Program-made: the position numbers and the translations under genes
Origin: Megaustenia siamemsis
Lineage: Eukaryota; Mollusca; Gastropoda; Stylommatophora; Ariophantidae
Assembly (NCBI GenBank): GCA_032433765.1
Contig: JAVIAB010000051.1
Location: 85,629,493 to 85,693,492 of the forward strand
DNA length: 64,000 bases
Direction of reading: 5' to 3'
Part shown: positions 23,196 through 35,105 of the stretch, in pieces
Position numbering within the stretch: position 1 is the first letter of the stretch
Layout: the number at the start of each line of letters is the position of its first letter
Notes under the pieces: model-generated
Database searches by the model: none
Seen by the model: the letters and a program-made list of their open reading frames with translations, nothing else
What the model was told of the DNA's origin: nothing

Positions 23196-26100
23196 CAAAC
23201 TAATGTATACACAGTTCACAAAGTGACAATGTCCAGGCTCACTAATGATGTATACACAGTTCACAAAGTGACAATGTCCAGGCTCACTAATGATGTATAC
23301 ACAGTTCACAAAGTGACAATGTGCAGGCTCACTAATGATGTATACAAAGTTCACAAAGTGACGACGTCCAGGCTCATTAATGATGTATACACAGTTCACA
23401 AAGTGACAATGTCCAGGCTCACTAATGATGTATACAAAGTTCACAAAGTGACGGCGTCCAGGCTCACTAATAAAGTATACACAGTTCACAAAGTGACAAT
23501 GTCCAGGCTCACTAATGATGTATACAAAGTTCACAAAGTGACGACGTCCAGGCTCACTAATAATGTATTCACAATTCACAAAGTGGCAATGTCCACGCTC
23601 ACTAATGATGTATATACAGTCCACAAAGTGACAACGTCCAGGTTCACTAATGATGTATGCAAAGTTCACAAAGTGACAATGTCCAGGCTCACTAATGATG
23701 TAAACACAGTTCACAAAGTAACAATATTCAGGCTAACTAATGATGTATACACAGTTCACAAAGTGACAACGACATGGCTCACTAATGATGTATACACAGT
23801 TCACAAAGTGATAACGTCAAGGCTCACTAATGATGTATACACAGTTCACAAAGTGACGACGTCCAGGCTCACTAATGATTTATACACAGTTCACAAAGTG
23901 AAGACGTCCAGGCTCACTAATGATGTATGCAAAGTTCACAAAGTGATAACGTCCAGGCTCACTAATGATGTATACACAGTTCACAAAGCGACGACGTCCA
24001 GGCTCACTAATGATGTATACACAGTTCACAAAGTGAAGACGTCCAGCCTCACTAATGATGTATACACAGTTCACAAAGTGACAAAGTCCAGGCTCAGTAA
24101 TGATGAATACACAGTTCACAAAGTGACGACGTCCAGGCTCTTTAATGATGTATACACTGTTCACAAAGAGACGGCGTCCAGGCTCACTAATGATGTATAC
24201 ACAGTTCACAAAGTGACGACGTCTAGGCTCATTAATGATGTATACACAGTTCACAAAGTGACGACGTCCAGGCTCACTAATGATGTATACACAATACACA
24301 AAATGACGACGTCCAGGCTCACTAATGATGTATACACAGTTCACAAAGAGACAAAGTCCAGGCTCACTAATGATGTATACACAGTTCACAAAGTACTGAC
24401 GTCAAGGCTCACTAATGATGAATACACAGTTCACAAAGTGACGACGTCTAGGCTCACTAATGATGTATACACAGGTCATAAAGTAATGGCGTCTAGGCTT
24501 ACTAATGATGAATACACAGTTCACAAAGTGACGACGTCCAGGCTCACTAATGATGTATACACAGTTCACAAAGTGACGACGTCCAGGCTCACAAATGATG
24601 TATACACAGTTCACAAAGTGACGACGTCCAGGCTCATTAATGATGTATACAAAGTTCACAAAGTGACGACGTACAGGCTCACTAATGATGTAAACACAGT
24701 TCACTAAGTAACGACGTCCAGGCTCACTAATGATTTATACACAGTTCACAAAGTAACGACGTCTAGGCTCACTAATGATGTATGCACAGTTCACAAAGTG
24801 ACGACGTCCAGGCTCACTAATAATGTATACACAGTTCACAAAGTAACAACGTCCAGGCTCACTAATGATGTATACACAGTTCACAAAGTGACAACGTCCA
24901 GGCTCACTAATGATGTATACAAAATTCACAAAGTGACAATGTCCAGGCTCATTAATGATGTATACACAGTTCACAAAGTGACAATGTCCAGACACACTAA
25001 TAATGTATTCACAGTTCACAAAGTGACGACGTCAAGGCTCACTAATAATGTATACACAGTTCACAAAGTGACAATGTCCAGGCTCACTAATGATGTATAC
25101 ACAGTTCACAAAGTGACAATGTGCAGGCTCACTAATGATGTATACAAAGTTCACAAAGTGACGACGTCCAGGCTCATTAATGATGTATACACAGTTCACA
25201 AAGTGACAATGTCCAGGCTCACTAATGATGTATACAAAGTTCACAAAGTGACGGCGTCCAGGCTCACTAATAAAGTATACACAGTTCACAAAGTGACAAT
25301 GTCCAGGCTCACTAATGATGTATACAAAGTTCACAAAGTGACGACGTCCAGGCTCACTAATAATGTATTCACAATTCACAAAGTGGCAATGTCCACGCTC
25401 ACTAATGATGTATATACAGTCCACAAAGTGACAACGTCCAGGTTCACTAATGATGTATGCAAAGTTCACAAAGTGACAATGTCCAGGCTCACTAATGATG
25501 TATACACAGTTCACAAAGTGACGACGTCTAGGGTCACTAATGATGTATACACAGTTCACAAAGTGACGACGTCTAGGCTCACTAATAATGTATACACTGT
25601 TCACAAAGTGACAACGTCCAGGCTCACTAATGATGTATACACAGTTCACAAAGTGACGACGTCTAGGATCATTAATGATGTATACACAGTTCACAAAGTG
25701 ACGACGTCCAGGCTCACTAATGATGTATACACAATACACAAAATGACGACGTCCAGGCTCACTAATGATGTATACACAGTTCACAAAGAGACAAAGTCCA
25801 GGCTCACTAATGATGTATACACAGTTCACAAAGTACTGACGTCAAGGCTCACTAATGATGAATACACAGTTCACAAAGTGACGACGTCTAGGCTCACTAA
25901 TGATGTATACACAGTTCATAAAGTAATGGCGTCTAGGCTCACTAATGATGAATACACAGTTCACAAAGTGACGACGTCCAGGCTCACTAATGATGTATAC
26001 ACAGTTCACAAAGTGACGACGTCCAGGCGCACTAATGATGTATACACAGTTCACAAAGTGACGACGTCCAGGCTCATTAATGATGTATACAAAGTTCACA

Positions 26101-27290
26101 AAGTGACGACGTACAGGCTCACTAATGATGTAAACACAGTTCACTAAGTAACGACGTCCAGGCTCACTAATGATTTATACACAGTTCACAAAGTAACGAC
26201 GTCTAGGCTCGCTAATGATGTATGCACAGTTCACAAAGTGACGACGTCCAGGCTCACTAATAATGTATACACAGTTCACAAAGTAACAACGTCCAGGCTC
26301 ACTAATGATGTATACACAGTTCACAAAGTGACAACGTCCAGGCTCACTAATGATGTATACAAAATTCACAAAGTGACAATGTCCAGGCTCATTAATGATG
26401 TATACACAGTTCACAAAGTGACAATGTCCAGACACACTAATAATGTATTCACAGTTCACAAAGTGACGACGTCAAGGCTCACTAATAATGTATACACAGT
26501 TCACAAAGTGACAATGTCCAGGCTCACTAATAATGGATACACAGTTCACAAAGTGACAATGACCAGGCTCACTAATGATGTATACAAAGTTCACAAAGTG
26601 ACAATGTCCAGGCTCATTAATGATGTATACACAGTTTTCAAAGTGACGACGTCCAGGCTCACTAATGATGTATACAGAGTTCACAAAGTGAAGACGTCCA
26701 GGCTCACTAATGATGTATACAGAGTTCACAAAGTGAAGACGTCCAGGCTCACTAATGATGTATGCACAGTTCACAAAGTGACGACGTCTAGGGTCACTAA
26801 TGATGTATACACAGTTCACAAAGTGACGACGTCTAGGGTCACTAATGATGTATACACAGTTCACAAAGTGACGACGTCTAGGGTCACTAATGATGTATAC
26901 ACAGTTCACAAAGTAACGACGTCCAGGCGCACTAATGATGTATACACAGTTCACAAAGTGACGACGTCTAGGGTCACTAATGATGTATACACATTTCACA
27001 AAGTGACGACGTCTAGGTTCACTAATAATGTATACACTGTTCACAAAGTGACAACGTCCAGGCTCACTAATGATGTATACACAGTTCACAAAGTGACGAC
27101 GTCTAGGATCATTAATGATGTATACACAGTTCACAAAGTGACGACGTCCAGGCTCACTAATGATGTATACACAATACATAAAGTTACGACGTCCAGGCTC
27201 ACTAATGATGTATACACGGTTCACAAAGTAACGACGTCTAGGCTCACTAATGATGTATACACAGTTCACAAAGTGACGACGTCCAGGCCT
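23196..27290. repeat. 45-bp satellite, about 91 units, with higher-order structure
   Basis: Unit GTATACACAGTTCACAAAGT, then GACGACGTCCAGGCTCACTAATGAT in pieces (45 bases, 15 codons). Large blocks recur: 24121-24720 with 25561-26160 (offset 1440, 32 units) and 23260-23690 with 25060-25490 (offset 1800, 40 units), so the array grew by block duplication. Open frames of 379-494 codons on plus (T-V-H-K-V-T-T-S-R-L-T-N-D-V-Y) and up to 265 codons on minus arise because the unit lacks stops. Variants such as ACAATG/ACGACG/AAGACG change amino acids freely, which argues against coding. Confidence 0.95.
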
Positions 27291-28035
27291 GTATTCGCTC
27301 CCCCCTCCCCACCCTTACCTGCCATTTTTTCGATCCCTCAATCTACTTCCCTTGGGCCGACCCGACCAGGGCGATGAATCACTGATGCTATTTATATCTT
27401 TTGCACATTATCGATACAAATGTTACTCTCGCTGGTAATTAGTAGTTACTTCCCCCCTTCTTCCAGCACATTTTGTGAGGTGAGCAAAGATTGCAGATGT
27501 CAATGTCCAGAAACGAACAAACCCACTTGTAAAAAAATTATAACTGATAATCTGATAATTGTGTACGTTAGGGTAGTGGTTGGTGAAGCAAATAATGACG
27601 TTTTTAAGGAAATGAAAATGAAGAAATAACAATTGAGAACAATTCAAACAAGATAAATGACATGTTAAAAGCACAGAAAGAGACACACACATTTGTTGAC
27701 AGTCATCTTAGTGGGGACAGTTCTAGATTAACTAGGCCGGAAAAGAAAACATGCTATAGTGGCCTAACAACGTGAAGAGATAGACAGCTGGACCTGGTTT
27801 TCTAGAGGCAAGACGTGACATTATTGAAGCATTGACAGTTAGCAACTTTGTTTTTTTAAAAACAATTGTTAAGTACATATCACTCCACCCGTGACAAAGA
27901 CGGGCCGAAGGTGCAAATATCTAACGTATGCTGTAGACTAGCGATACAATCCACCCACAGCCGCCTAATTAGTAAACGCTAAAGAGGAGAGAAGAGATGA
28001 ACAAATGATCCTGTGAATGCTGTGACGCTAAAAGG
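27291..28035. other. No recognisable feature
   Basis: Unique flank after the satellite. The 69-89-codon frames at 27420-27692 match nothing I know. Confidence 0.4.
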
Positions 28036-28039
28036 CAAA

Positions 28040-28154
28040 GTAAAATAGTGATCCGTAATGGCTAGTCATCAATGCGCTGCAGCACAAGATGCTGGTAATT
28101 CACTGAACACAATAGGCCGAGTTTGATTCCAATTGACTGCTTCTAGGTTCACCC
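28040..28154 (+). mobile_element. Old SINE-A-related element, 5' part (split by the RTE)
   Basis: GTTTGATTCCAATTGACTGC and TTCTAGGTTCACCC correspond to the SINE-A segment GTTCGATCCCAACCGACGGC, TTCCAGGTCCACCC. The other half follows the RTE at 31325. Confidence 0.6.
28144..28154. repeat. RTE target-site duplication, left copy
   Basis: TAGGTTCACCC, identical to 31325-31335. Confidence 0.8.
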
Positions 28155-31100
28155 GTTATATATCCGTTTCCGGTTGTTTCCAACATGGAGGAATTATTTT
28201 TCTCCGGCTTGGTATAGAAACGTTGATCAGAGGTTTAACAAGCCGCTATCGTAAAAACGATGTTGTTAATGAAACGTAGACCTGATACAGAATGTGTAAA
28301 TTAGCAGTAGATAGTAGTGATAGTTTTTTCGGCCCTAAAACAACAACAAAAATAGGATTCTGGAATGTGCGAACAATGGCCGCTCCGACGAAACATGCAC
28401 AGGTCGCGAGCGAGATGGACAGATACGATCTAGATATTTTAGGATTAAGCGAAATGCGCTGGCCTGGAACAGGTAGGAGATCTATTGATAATAAAATAGT
28501 AGTTTTTTCTGGAAGGGAAGATGGAAAACACCGTGAAGGAGTAGGCATAATGATGACAGACAAAGCTGCAAGAAGTTTATTAGAATGGGAACCGGTAAAT
28601 AGCCGTCTGATACGAACACGATACAAAACAAAACATGGAAGACTTTCAATTATTCAATGTTATGCGCCTACTAACGAAGCTGATGATGAAGTTAAGGATG
28701 ATTTTTATAACCAACTGCAACAACTTATAAACAAAATACCAAAACACGATCTTTTAATTGTAATGGGAGACTTCAACGCCAAAGTAGGACAAGATAACGC
28801 AGGAGTGGAACATGTGATGGGGAGAGAAGGCTGTAATACAACAAGTCAGAATGGAGAAAGATTAATAGAATTATGTTTAATAGAAAATTTAGTTATAGGT
28901 GGGACATTATTTCCACATAAAAATATCCACAAAACAACATGGATATCTCCTGATGATAGAACATCAAATCAAATTGACCACCTATGTATTAAACAACAAT
29001 TCAGATCATCATTAATAGATGTAAGAGCATACAGAGGTGCTGATGTTAATAGTGACCACAACCTGTGCATTGGGAAAATAAGATTAAAATTTAGAAACCA
29101 ACAGAAGAGGTCAATTACACATAAAATTGATAGTCATAAACTGAAAGATGAAGCAATAAAGGAAAAGTTTAACATAGAGCTAAGTAATTGTTATTCAGCA
29201 CTTGGTGAAATAGACTTAGATATCAATGAAATGTGGGACTCACAGAGCAAAATACTAATGACAGCAGCAGAAGCAAGTGCTGGACTGAAGAAAATGGAAA
29301 AACGAGCTTGGATCTCAGACACCACATGGAAATACATCAAAGAAAGAAGAGAAGCGAAGAGAGCCATGACTAATGTAAAGACAGATCTTGGAAAGGTTCT
29401 GGCAAAAGCAACATACAAAGAATTAGACAACAAAGTGAAAAGTTCGGCAAGAAGAGATACAAGAGCTTATATAGACAACTTGGCAGAGAAAGCAGAGACA
29501 GCTGCAATTACAGGAGACAGCAGAACTCTTTATACTGTACAAAAGATGCTGACAAACACCTATACATCCAGTGGAACACCAATTCTAGACAAATCTGGAT
29601 TAATGCTAACAACAAGCGCAGACATAAAAGCCCGTTGGGCGGAACACTTCAAAGAAATTCTTAACCGTCCACTACCTCACAGTTTAATAGATTTTGAAGC
29701 TGAAACACCAGCAGCAGAATTAGATGTAAATTTAGATGACTTCACCTTGAGTGAAATAGAAACCACCTTAAAGCTAATGACCAATAACAAGGCTGCTGGA
29801 GAGGATAAGTTAACAGCTGAGATCCTCAAGGCAATTGATAGCCATAATTTAATACATCTCCAAAAAATGTTCAACATCATTTGGAAAACAGAGAAGACGC
29901 CTCATAAATGGAAAAAAGGAATCATTGTTAAGATCCCAAAAAAGGGCAATCTTAGAGATTGTAACAATTGGAGAGGCGTGACACTTTTGTCAGTTGCCTC
30001 AAAATTATTCTGTAAAATCATCCTAAATAGAATAAAGGATTCAATAGATACAGTAATGCGTGAAGAACAGGCTGGGTTTAGAAAAGGGAGAAGCTGTCTT
30101 GACCACATTTTCACTCTACGACTTATATTGGAGGAACACATTGAAAAGCAAAAACCTTTTGTACTTAACTTCATCGACTTCAAAAAAGCATTTGATAGTA
30201 TTCATAGAGATTCTTTGTGGAAAATTCTGAAGCAATATGGCTTACCATCAAAAATCATAAATATTATCAAAGACATGTATGATGGTTACACATGTGCAGT
30301 TCGAACAGAGGAAGGACTGAGCGAATGTTTCCCAATAGAAACTGGGGTTAAACAAGGATGTATTTTATCGCCCTTGTTATTTGGAATTGTTATGGACTTC
30401 ATAATGAAGAAATGCTGCACTGGTAATAAAGGCATCGAATGGATACAAGGAGACCATTTGGAGGACCTCGACTTTGCTGATGACATAGTTCTCATCAGCA
30501 ATCAGATAAAAACGATGCAGGAAAACACAAATGAACTATCATCAATAGCCAGCAAAATTGGGCTTGAGGTCAATCATGAAAAGACTAAAGTCATGAAAAG
30601 TTTAATTCCAACAAGTGACAAAATATACATGGAAAACAAACCAGTAGAAGAGATCGATCACTTCATCTATCTTGGAAGTCACATTGATCGAGAAGGGGAT
30701 ACGAGCAAAGAAATTAGAATCAGACTGGCTAAAGCAGCAATGTCTTTCAGAAGCCTTGAAAAGTTGTGGAAATCAAAACTCATTAGCACAAACACAAAAC
30801 TTAGGCTATTCAAATCAAATGTACTATCAACCCTTACATATGCGTGTGAAAGCTGGAAAACAACAAGAGATATAGAAACAAAGTTGAACGCATTCGAAAA
30901 TAAATGTCTAAGGAAAATACTTGGTATAGAATGGAACGAATTCAAAACAAACGAGGAAATTAGAGAAATCGCCAATCAACCACTAATATCTTCAGTAATA
31001 AAGAAAAGACGATGGTCATACGTTGGACATGTGATGAGAAGAGATAATAATCGAATAGCAAAGCAAGCCCTCAAATGGGAAACAACAGGTAAAAGAAAAA

Positions 31101-31324
31101 GAGGAAGACCCAGGGAGACACTGAGAAGAACATTGATGAGAGAGGCAAGAGCAGCAGGAATCGGCTCCCTCAATGAGATAGAACTGCTTGCACAGAACAG
31201 AGACAGATGGCGAGATTTGATAAAATATCTTTAAAAGAAAACTGCTAGAACAAAAATTCATATAGGAGAAGGTGTATCTTGGTCTACGCCCTATGGGCCG
31301 GTTACGGCTCGAAAGGTCAATAGA
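28155..31324 (+). mobile_element. Full-length RTE-type non-LTR retrotransposon
   Basis: A 3170-bp insertion bounded by the 11-bp repeat TAGGTTCACCC. It has a short 5' leader of about 137 bases, one uninterrupted ORF of 980 codons, and a short 3' end (CTATGGGCCGG, GGCTCGAAAGGTCAATAGATA) with no poly-A. A single ORF with endonuclease plus RT, a short 3' UTR and a simple-repeat tail are standard for RTE elements. The uninterrupted ORF and perfect TSD suggest a young, possibly active copy. Confidence 0.88.
28292..31234 (+). CDS. RTE ORF: AP-endonuclease plus reverse transcriptase
   Basis: A 980-residue polyprotein that should nick genomic DNA and prime reverse transcription of its own RNA at the nick. 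The AP-endonuclease domain (about 18-262) has all the usual residues: N25 in FWNVRTM, E54 in LSEMRW, Tyr in CYAPT, D160 and N162 in GDFNA, H256 in SDH. The RT domain (about 500-760) has GVTLLSVASKLFCKIILNRI, EEQAGFRKGRSC, motif A D629 in FIDFKKAFD, GVKQGCILSPLLF and the catalytic FADD at 728-731. The C-terminal part has YACESW, a WSYVGHVMRR motif and a basic GKRKRGRPRE segment. Length and domain order fit RTE ORFs, often mis-annotated as craniofacial development protein 2-like. The first ATG fits the leader, but a downstream start near M29 (codon 29, in VRTMAAPT) would cut into the endonuclease and is unlikely. Confidence 0.92.
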   Translation: MCKLAVDSSDSFFGPKTTTKIGFWNVRTMAAPTKHAQVASEMDRYDLDILGLSEMRWPGTGRRSIDNKIVVFSGREDGKHREGVGIMMTDKAARSLLEWEPVNSRLIRTRYKTKHGRLSIIQCYAPTNEADDEVKDDFYNQLQQLINKIPKHDLLIVMGDFNAKVGQDNAGVEHVMGREGCNTTSQNGERLIELCLIENLVIGGTLFPHKNIHKTTWISPDDRTSNQIDHLCIKQQFRSSLIDVRAYRGADVNSDHNLCIGKIRLKFRNQQKRSITHKIDSHKLKDEAIKEKFNIELSNCYSALGEIDLDINEMWDSQSKILMTAAEASAGLKKMEKRAWISDTTWKYIKERREAKRAMTNVKTDLGKVLAKATYKELDNKVKSSARRDTRAYIDNLAEKAETAAITGDSRTLYTVQKMLTNTYTSSGTPILDKSGLMLTTSADIKARWAEHFKEILNRPLPHSLIDFEAETPAAELDVNLDDFTLSEIETTLKLMTNNKAAGEDKLTAEILKAIDSHNLIHLQKMFNIIWKTEKTPHKWKKGIIVKIPKKGNLRDCNNWRGVTLLSVASKLFCKIILNRIKDSIDTVMREEQAGFRKGRSCLDHIFTLRLILEEHIEKQKPFVLNFIDFKKAFDSIHRDSLWKILKQYGLPSKIINIIKDMYDGYTCAVRTEEGLSECFPIETGVKQGCILSPLLFGIVMDFIMKKCCTGNKGIEWIQGDHLEDLDFADDIVLISNQIKTMQENTNELSSIASKIGLEVNHEKTKVMKSLIPTSDKIYMENKPVEEIDHFIYLGSHIDREGDTSKEIRIRLAKAAMSFRSLEKLWKSKLISTNTKLRLFKSNVLSTLTYACESWKTTRDIETKLNAFENKCLRKILGIEWNEFKTNEEIREIANQPLISSVIKKRRWSYVGHVMRRDNNRIAKQALKWETTGKRKRGRPRETLRRTLMREARAAGIGSLNEIELLAQNRDRWRDLIKYL

Positions 31325-31435
31325 TAGGTTCACCCAGCAATTAAAGGGTACCGGATTTGTCCTTGAAAAGAAATACGGAACTGGCGTAATGCTGACTGCA
31401 TTGCTTTCAAAGACGTGCCGATGGTAAAACAAAAA
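31325..31435 (+). mobile_element. Old SINE-A-related element, 3' part
   Basis: TAGGTTCACCCAGCAATTAA, AGGGTACCGGATTTGTCCTTG, GGCGTAATGCTGAC and CGTGCCGATGG follow the SINE-A core closely. It continues the piece at 28040-28154. Confidence 0.7.
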
Positions 31436-31624
31436 CGTGATCATTACCATTATATATTTTCTGTACACAACACTTAGAGCATTGGTGGAGTTCTATTGTT
31501 CTTGTTTGTGTAGATCAGATCACAGCAGTATGAAATGGTTGAATCAGATATAAGCCAACGTTGATTGTGCTCGATTGTAAACAAATATCATTATTCATGT
31601 TTACGTGTTTTATAGTATATAACA
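31436..31624. other. Spacer, no feature
   Basis: Unique AT-rich DNA. Confidence 0.35.
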
Positions 31625-31870
31625 TCCAAGTAATCTGTAATTCTTATTTATATGTCAAGTAATCTGTAATTCTTATTTCTAAGTCAAGTAATCTGTAATT
31701 CTTATTTATAAGTCAAGTAATCTGTAATTCTTATTTATAAGTCAAGTAATCTGTAATTCTTATTTATAAGTCAAGTAATCTGTAATTCTTATTTATAAGT
31801 CAAGTAATCTGTAATTCTTATTTATAAGTCAAGTAATCTGTAATTCTTATTTATAAGAGTCAAGTAATAT
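31625..31870. repeat. 29-bp minisatellite, about 8 units
   Basis: Unit TCAAGTAATCTGTAATTCTT plus ATTTATAAG. Confidence 0.96.
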
Positions 31871-32324
31871 GTAGGTGGTCTCTAATTCTGGGAAAGTGGA
31901 GAGAAAAATCGTTCATTAAAATAAACCAAAACAGAAATTCAATTATTTGTTTTTTTAGTAAGGACATCGCGACGCTTATTTTTGAGGGAATATAAAGTCA
32001 CTATCTCACATACCATTAGAAAATGAAGGCAGTCGCGAATGGTTCAGATTTGTGAATTGAACAAAATACTTAATCAGACGCTAGTATAAAGGACTCAAAT
32101 TGCTGAGTTTGTTTAATGTAAAATACATGTGGTTCCTTATCCACATTTAAGTGATTTCATTGCTTTATTGATCTAAGCCTTTTCATAAACTTTTTATTGA
32201 CTATTTCCTGTATCCTTTCGTCATAATTGCAACCTTTATTCCATATTTTTATATCATGTTCCTTACTTTAAAAAAATATTCTTTAACTGCATACTTTCAA
32301 TTAATTTTTGTTGGCTCTATATTA
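31871..32324. other. No recognisable feature
   Basis: AT-rich spacer between two minisatellites. Confidence 0.35.
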
Positions 32325-32865
32325 ACATTTTGTGTCTCGTCTACAAGCCATATGGTCCTAGTTCAGGTCATAAATGTAGACTGTGTCTCGTCTACAAGCC
32401 GTATTGTCCTAGTTCAGGTCATAAATGTAGACTGTGTCTCGTCTACCATAAGCCATATGGTCCTAGTTCAGGTCATAAATGTAGACTGTGTCTCGTCTAC
32501 AAGCCGTATGGTCCTAGTTCAGGTCACAAATGTAGACCGTGTCTCGTCTACCACAAGCCGTATGGTCCTAGTTCAGGTCATAAATGTAGACTGTGTCTCG
32601 TCTACAGGCCGTATTGTCCTAGTTCAGGTCATAAATGTAGACTGTATCTCGTTTACCACAAGCCGTATGGTCCTAGTTCAGGTCATAAATGTAGACTGTG
32701 TCTCGTCTACCACAAGCCGTTTGGTCCTAGTTCAGGTCATAAATGTAGACTGTTGTCTCGTCTACGACAAACCGTATGGTCCTAGTTCAGGTCATAAATG
32801 TAGACTGTGTCTCGTCTACCACAAGCCGTATGGTCCTAGTTCAGGTCATAAATGTAGTAAGCTTT
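32325..32865. repeat. 51/54-bp minisatellite, about 10 units
   Basis: Unit TGTGTCTCGTCTACAAGCCG, TATGGTCCTAGTTCAGGTCA, TAAATGTAGAC. A 3-base CCA/CAT insertion makes some units 54. The frame stays open (210 codons) because unit lengths are multiples of three. One unit (about 32750) has an extra T that shifts the frame, so I do not call a gene. Confidence 0.93.
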
Positions 32866-34125
32866 ATTTTGAACCACGTGACATTTAGACTATTTAAAAC
32901 TCAGAGAAAGTAAACATTCCCACCGTGATATTGACCACTTGTTGCATAACAGTGACAATGATTGTATGAAGATATGAACATTCTCTCTACTTTCCCTAAA
33001 GGTCAATAGAACTTGGTATACCTTGCGCATCCTTATATATTCTTCCTCGCTGGCTTTCACTCAAAGAATTAGGTACAATGAAGAAATCACAATGTCTACA
33101 ATGATATCAACTTTGATGGAGAATGCATGTCTTTTACATCAAATTTCTTCTTCTTCTTCTACCTCTTTCCATCATCATTTGCCTCTTTCGAGTTTTGAAG
33201 ATATGTTTTTTAATTCATCATCAAATTTGTACGTTAAAAATAAAGCTTTTATTTGTAGCATACCGTCGTTAGCGATTACACGTCATCATTGTTAATCTAC
33301 TTCGATGATTTTATCTGCGCTTCTTGATTATACTTCTTACTTCATTTCACACCAGTCTTGAAACCTCAGCCCATACACACGAAGACAACGCGTCAGGTAA
33401 AACACATTCTTTAACTGCTTCCAATCTATGTTTTAGAAAATGAGTTTTAGGTTCATTTGTACCGTTCTGTTTTCGTTTTCTTCCTTCATCTAGTTATTGA
33501 ATATCATCTCCCACTCCCCGCACTGTTTATTCTGGTGAAATATGTTCAGTTCTACGGTAAACATGACCACGTGACAAAAGTTTACATTTGTGAAGGTACG
33601 AGTTCACGACAAATGGCATATCTCAGGTAGAGACATGTCTATCACGATCTAGCTGGATGATAATAACAAAGGAGGCTGTACTCTCATGCCTACACTCTCA
33701 TGCCTACACTCTCATGTAACTTAAAAGGTCAAAGGTTGTCTTTCTAGTAGTACAACAACTTGGATAAGTAGTTTTTTTCAAAATGTTTGTTCTTTCTTAG
33801 TCTTTTATATATATGCAATAATTATCTTTGAGAAGAAGCTCCAAATTTGTACGCTTATTTTATTTCGAAGCTTTACATGCTATGTTCTGTTGTCAGTGAT
33901 GTTATCACATTCAACTATACGAATATGCGCTCTATTCCTACATAGCCACCCAAAGTAGTAACAGATGGTTGTGTGTTTGTTGTGTGTTTGTTGTGTGTTT
34001 CTAGGAAATCATTTCTCACTATTCTCCACTTGCGTTATCCAGAATGCATTGACATAAAGATACTTTCCGGTTCTATTTCGTGAGCTCCGCAGCATTTTCA
34101 AACTGACATGGTAAGGCATAGAAAT
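32866..34125. other. No recognisable feature
   Basis: AT-rich. Small repeats TACACTCTCATGCC (33690-33715) and TTGTGTGTTTG (33970-34002) only. Confidence 0.4.
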
Positions 34126-34129
34126 GATA

Positions 34130-34540
34130 AAAGACACTTTTGTAGTGTCGAGATAACTATCAAACACACACACAGACAAACATTATTGTATTGTTCCAAT
34201 GTTGGGATAACTATCAAACACACACACAGACAAACATTATTGTATTGTTCCAGTGTTGAGATAACTATCCAACACACACACAGACAAACATTATTGTACT
34301 GTTCAAATGTTGAGATACCTATCCAACACACACACAAACAAACATTATTTTACTGTTTCAGTGTTGAGAGAACTATCCAACACACACAAGAACAAACATT
34401 ATTTTACTGTTCCAATGTTGAGAGAACTATCCAACACACACACGAACAAACATTATTGTACTGTTCCAGTGTTGAGAGAACTATCCAACACACACACGAA
34501 CGAAAAAATACTATTCCAATGTTGAGATAACTAACCCCGC
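34130..34540. repeat. 54-bp minisatellite with CA core, about 7.5 units
   Basis: Unit AACACACACACAGACAAACA, TTATTGTACTGTTCCAGTGT, TGAGATAACTATCC. It is open in several frames on plus (140 codons), but the content is repeat only. Confidence 0.93.
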
Positions 34541-34792
34541 ACTACCAGGCTACTCACATAGAAATGCTTTAGTTGTATGACGTGCCTACTATATCAACAG
34601 TCACTGTCTCGCCAACTAAATCAGTGTAGTGATCACTAAGTTTAGCACTGTCGACTTTCAGTTTGGTGGTAAGACTAATCATTCAGTCTGTCATGCACTT
34701 TTCTAACATCAGCGATAGTTTTGGAGATTCCTATGCTATTTCAAAGTCGATCTTTACTGCTCAGAATAGTCTCTCGTCAAAGTTATGCAACA
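34541..34792. other. Left flank of the palindromic element
   Basis: Unique DNA; no feature. Confidence 0.4.
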
Positions 34793-34798
34793 TACCGT
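34793..34798. repeat. 6-bp target-site duplication, left
   Basis: TACCGT directly outside the first base of the left inverted arm. The same six bases follow the last base of the right arm at 46237-46242. Confidence 0.8.
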
Positions 34799-34828
34799 AG
34801 TAGTATACAATGTCAATTAGGGACCCCA

Positions 34829-34990
34829 AATGTGCTTCCATCTGCAGCCAAATCGCTGCAGCCGGGTTGTTTTTCCTTATATAAATAGTCTACCTGCAGA
34901 ATGTGCTTCCATCTGCAGCCAAATCGCTGCAGCCGGGTTGTTTTTCCTTATATGAGAGTCTACCGTTTTTCCTTATATGAGAGTCTACCC
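34829..34990. repeat. Subterminal direct repeats of the left arm
   Basis: A unit of about 71 bases beginning ATGTGCTTCCATCTGCAGCC, with CCGGGTTGTTTTTCCTTATAT, occurs twice. A shorter unit TTTTTCCTTATATGAGAGTC then follows. The mirror copy lies at about 46045-46206. Subterminal repeats of this kind often serve as binding sites for the mobilising enzyme or replication proteins; that role is an inference. Confidence 0.85.
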
Positions 34991-35105
34991 GCCCATTTTT
35001 GTTCCGGTCGTGGTGGTGGTGACCTCCCGGTGACCTCTCGGGTGAGCGCTCGTGGTGGTGTGGTGACCTCCCGCGGCGGTGGTGAAGGGGTGGTGGTGGT
35101 ATCAT
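34985..35105. repeat. GGT-rich, GC-rich tract of the left arm
   Basis: GTGGTGGTGACCTCCCGGTG-type sequence with CTCGGGTGAGCGCTCGTGG. The mirror copy (45920-46045) carries an extra CACCCCTTCAC duplication. Confidence 0.8.

Noticed and set aside
23223..26147. Long frames of 449-494 codons as genes
   Set aside because: They only translate the 45-bp satellite. Both strands are open and variation between units changes amino acids freely.
32256..32888. 210-codon repeat protein
   Set aside because: The frame is created by 51/54-base units and is shifted in one unit; no start context or flanking exon was found.
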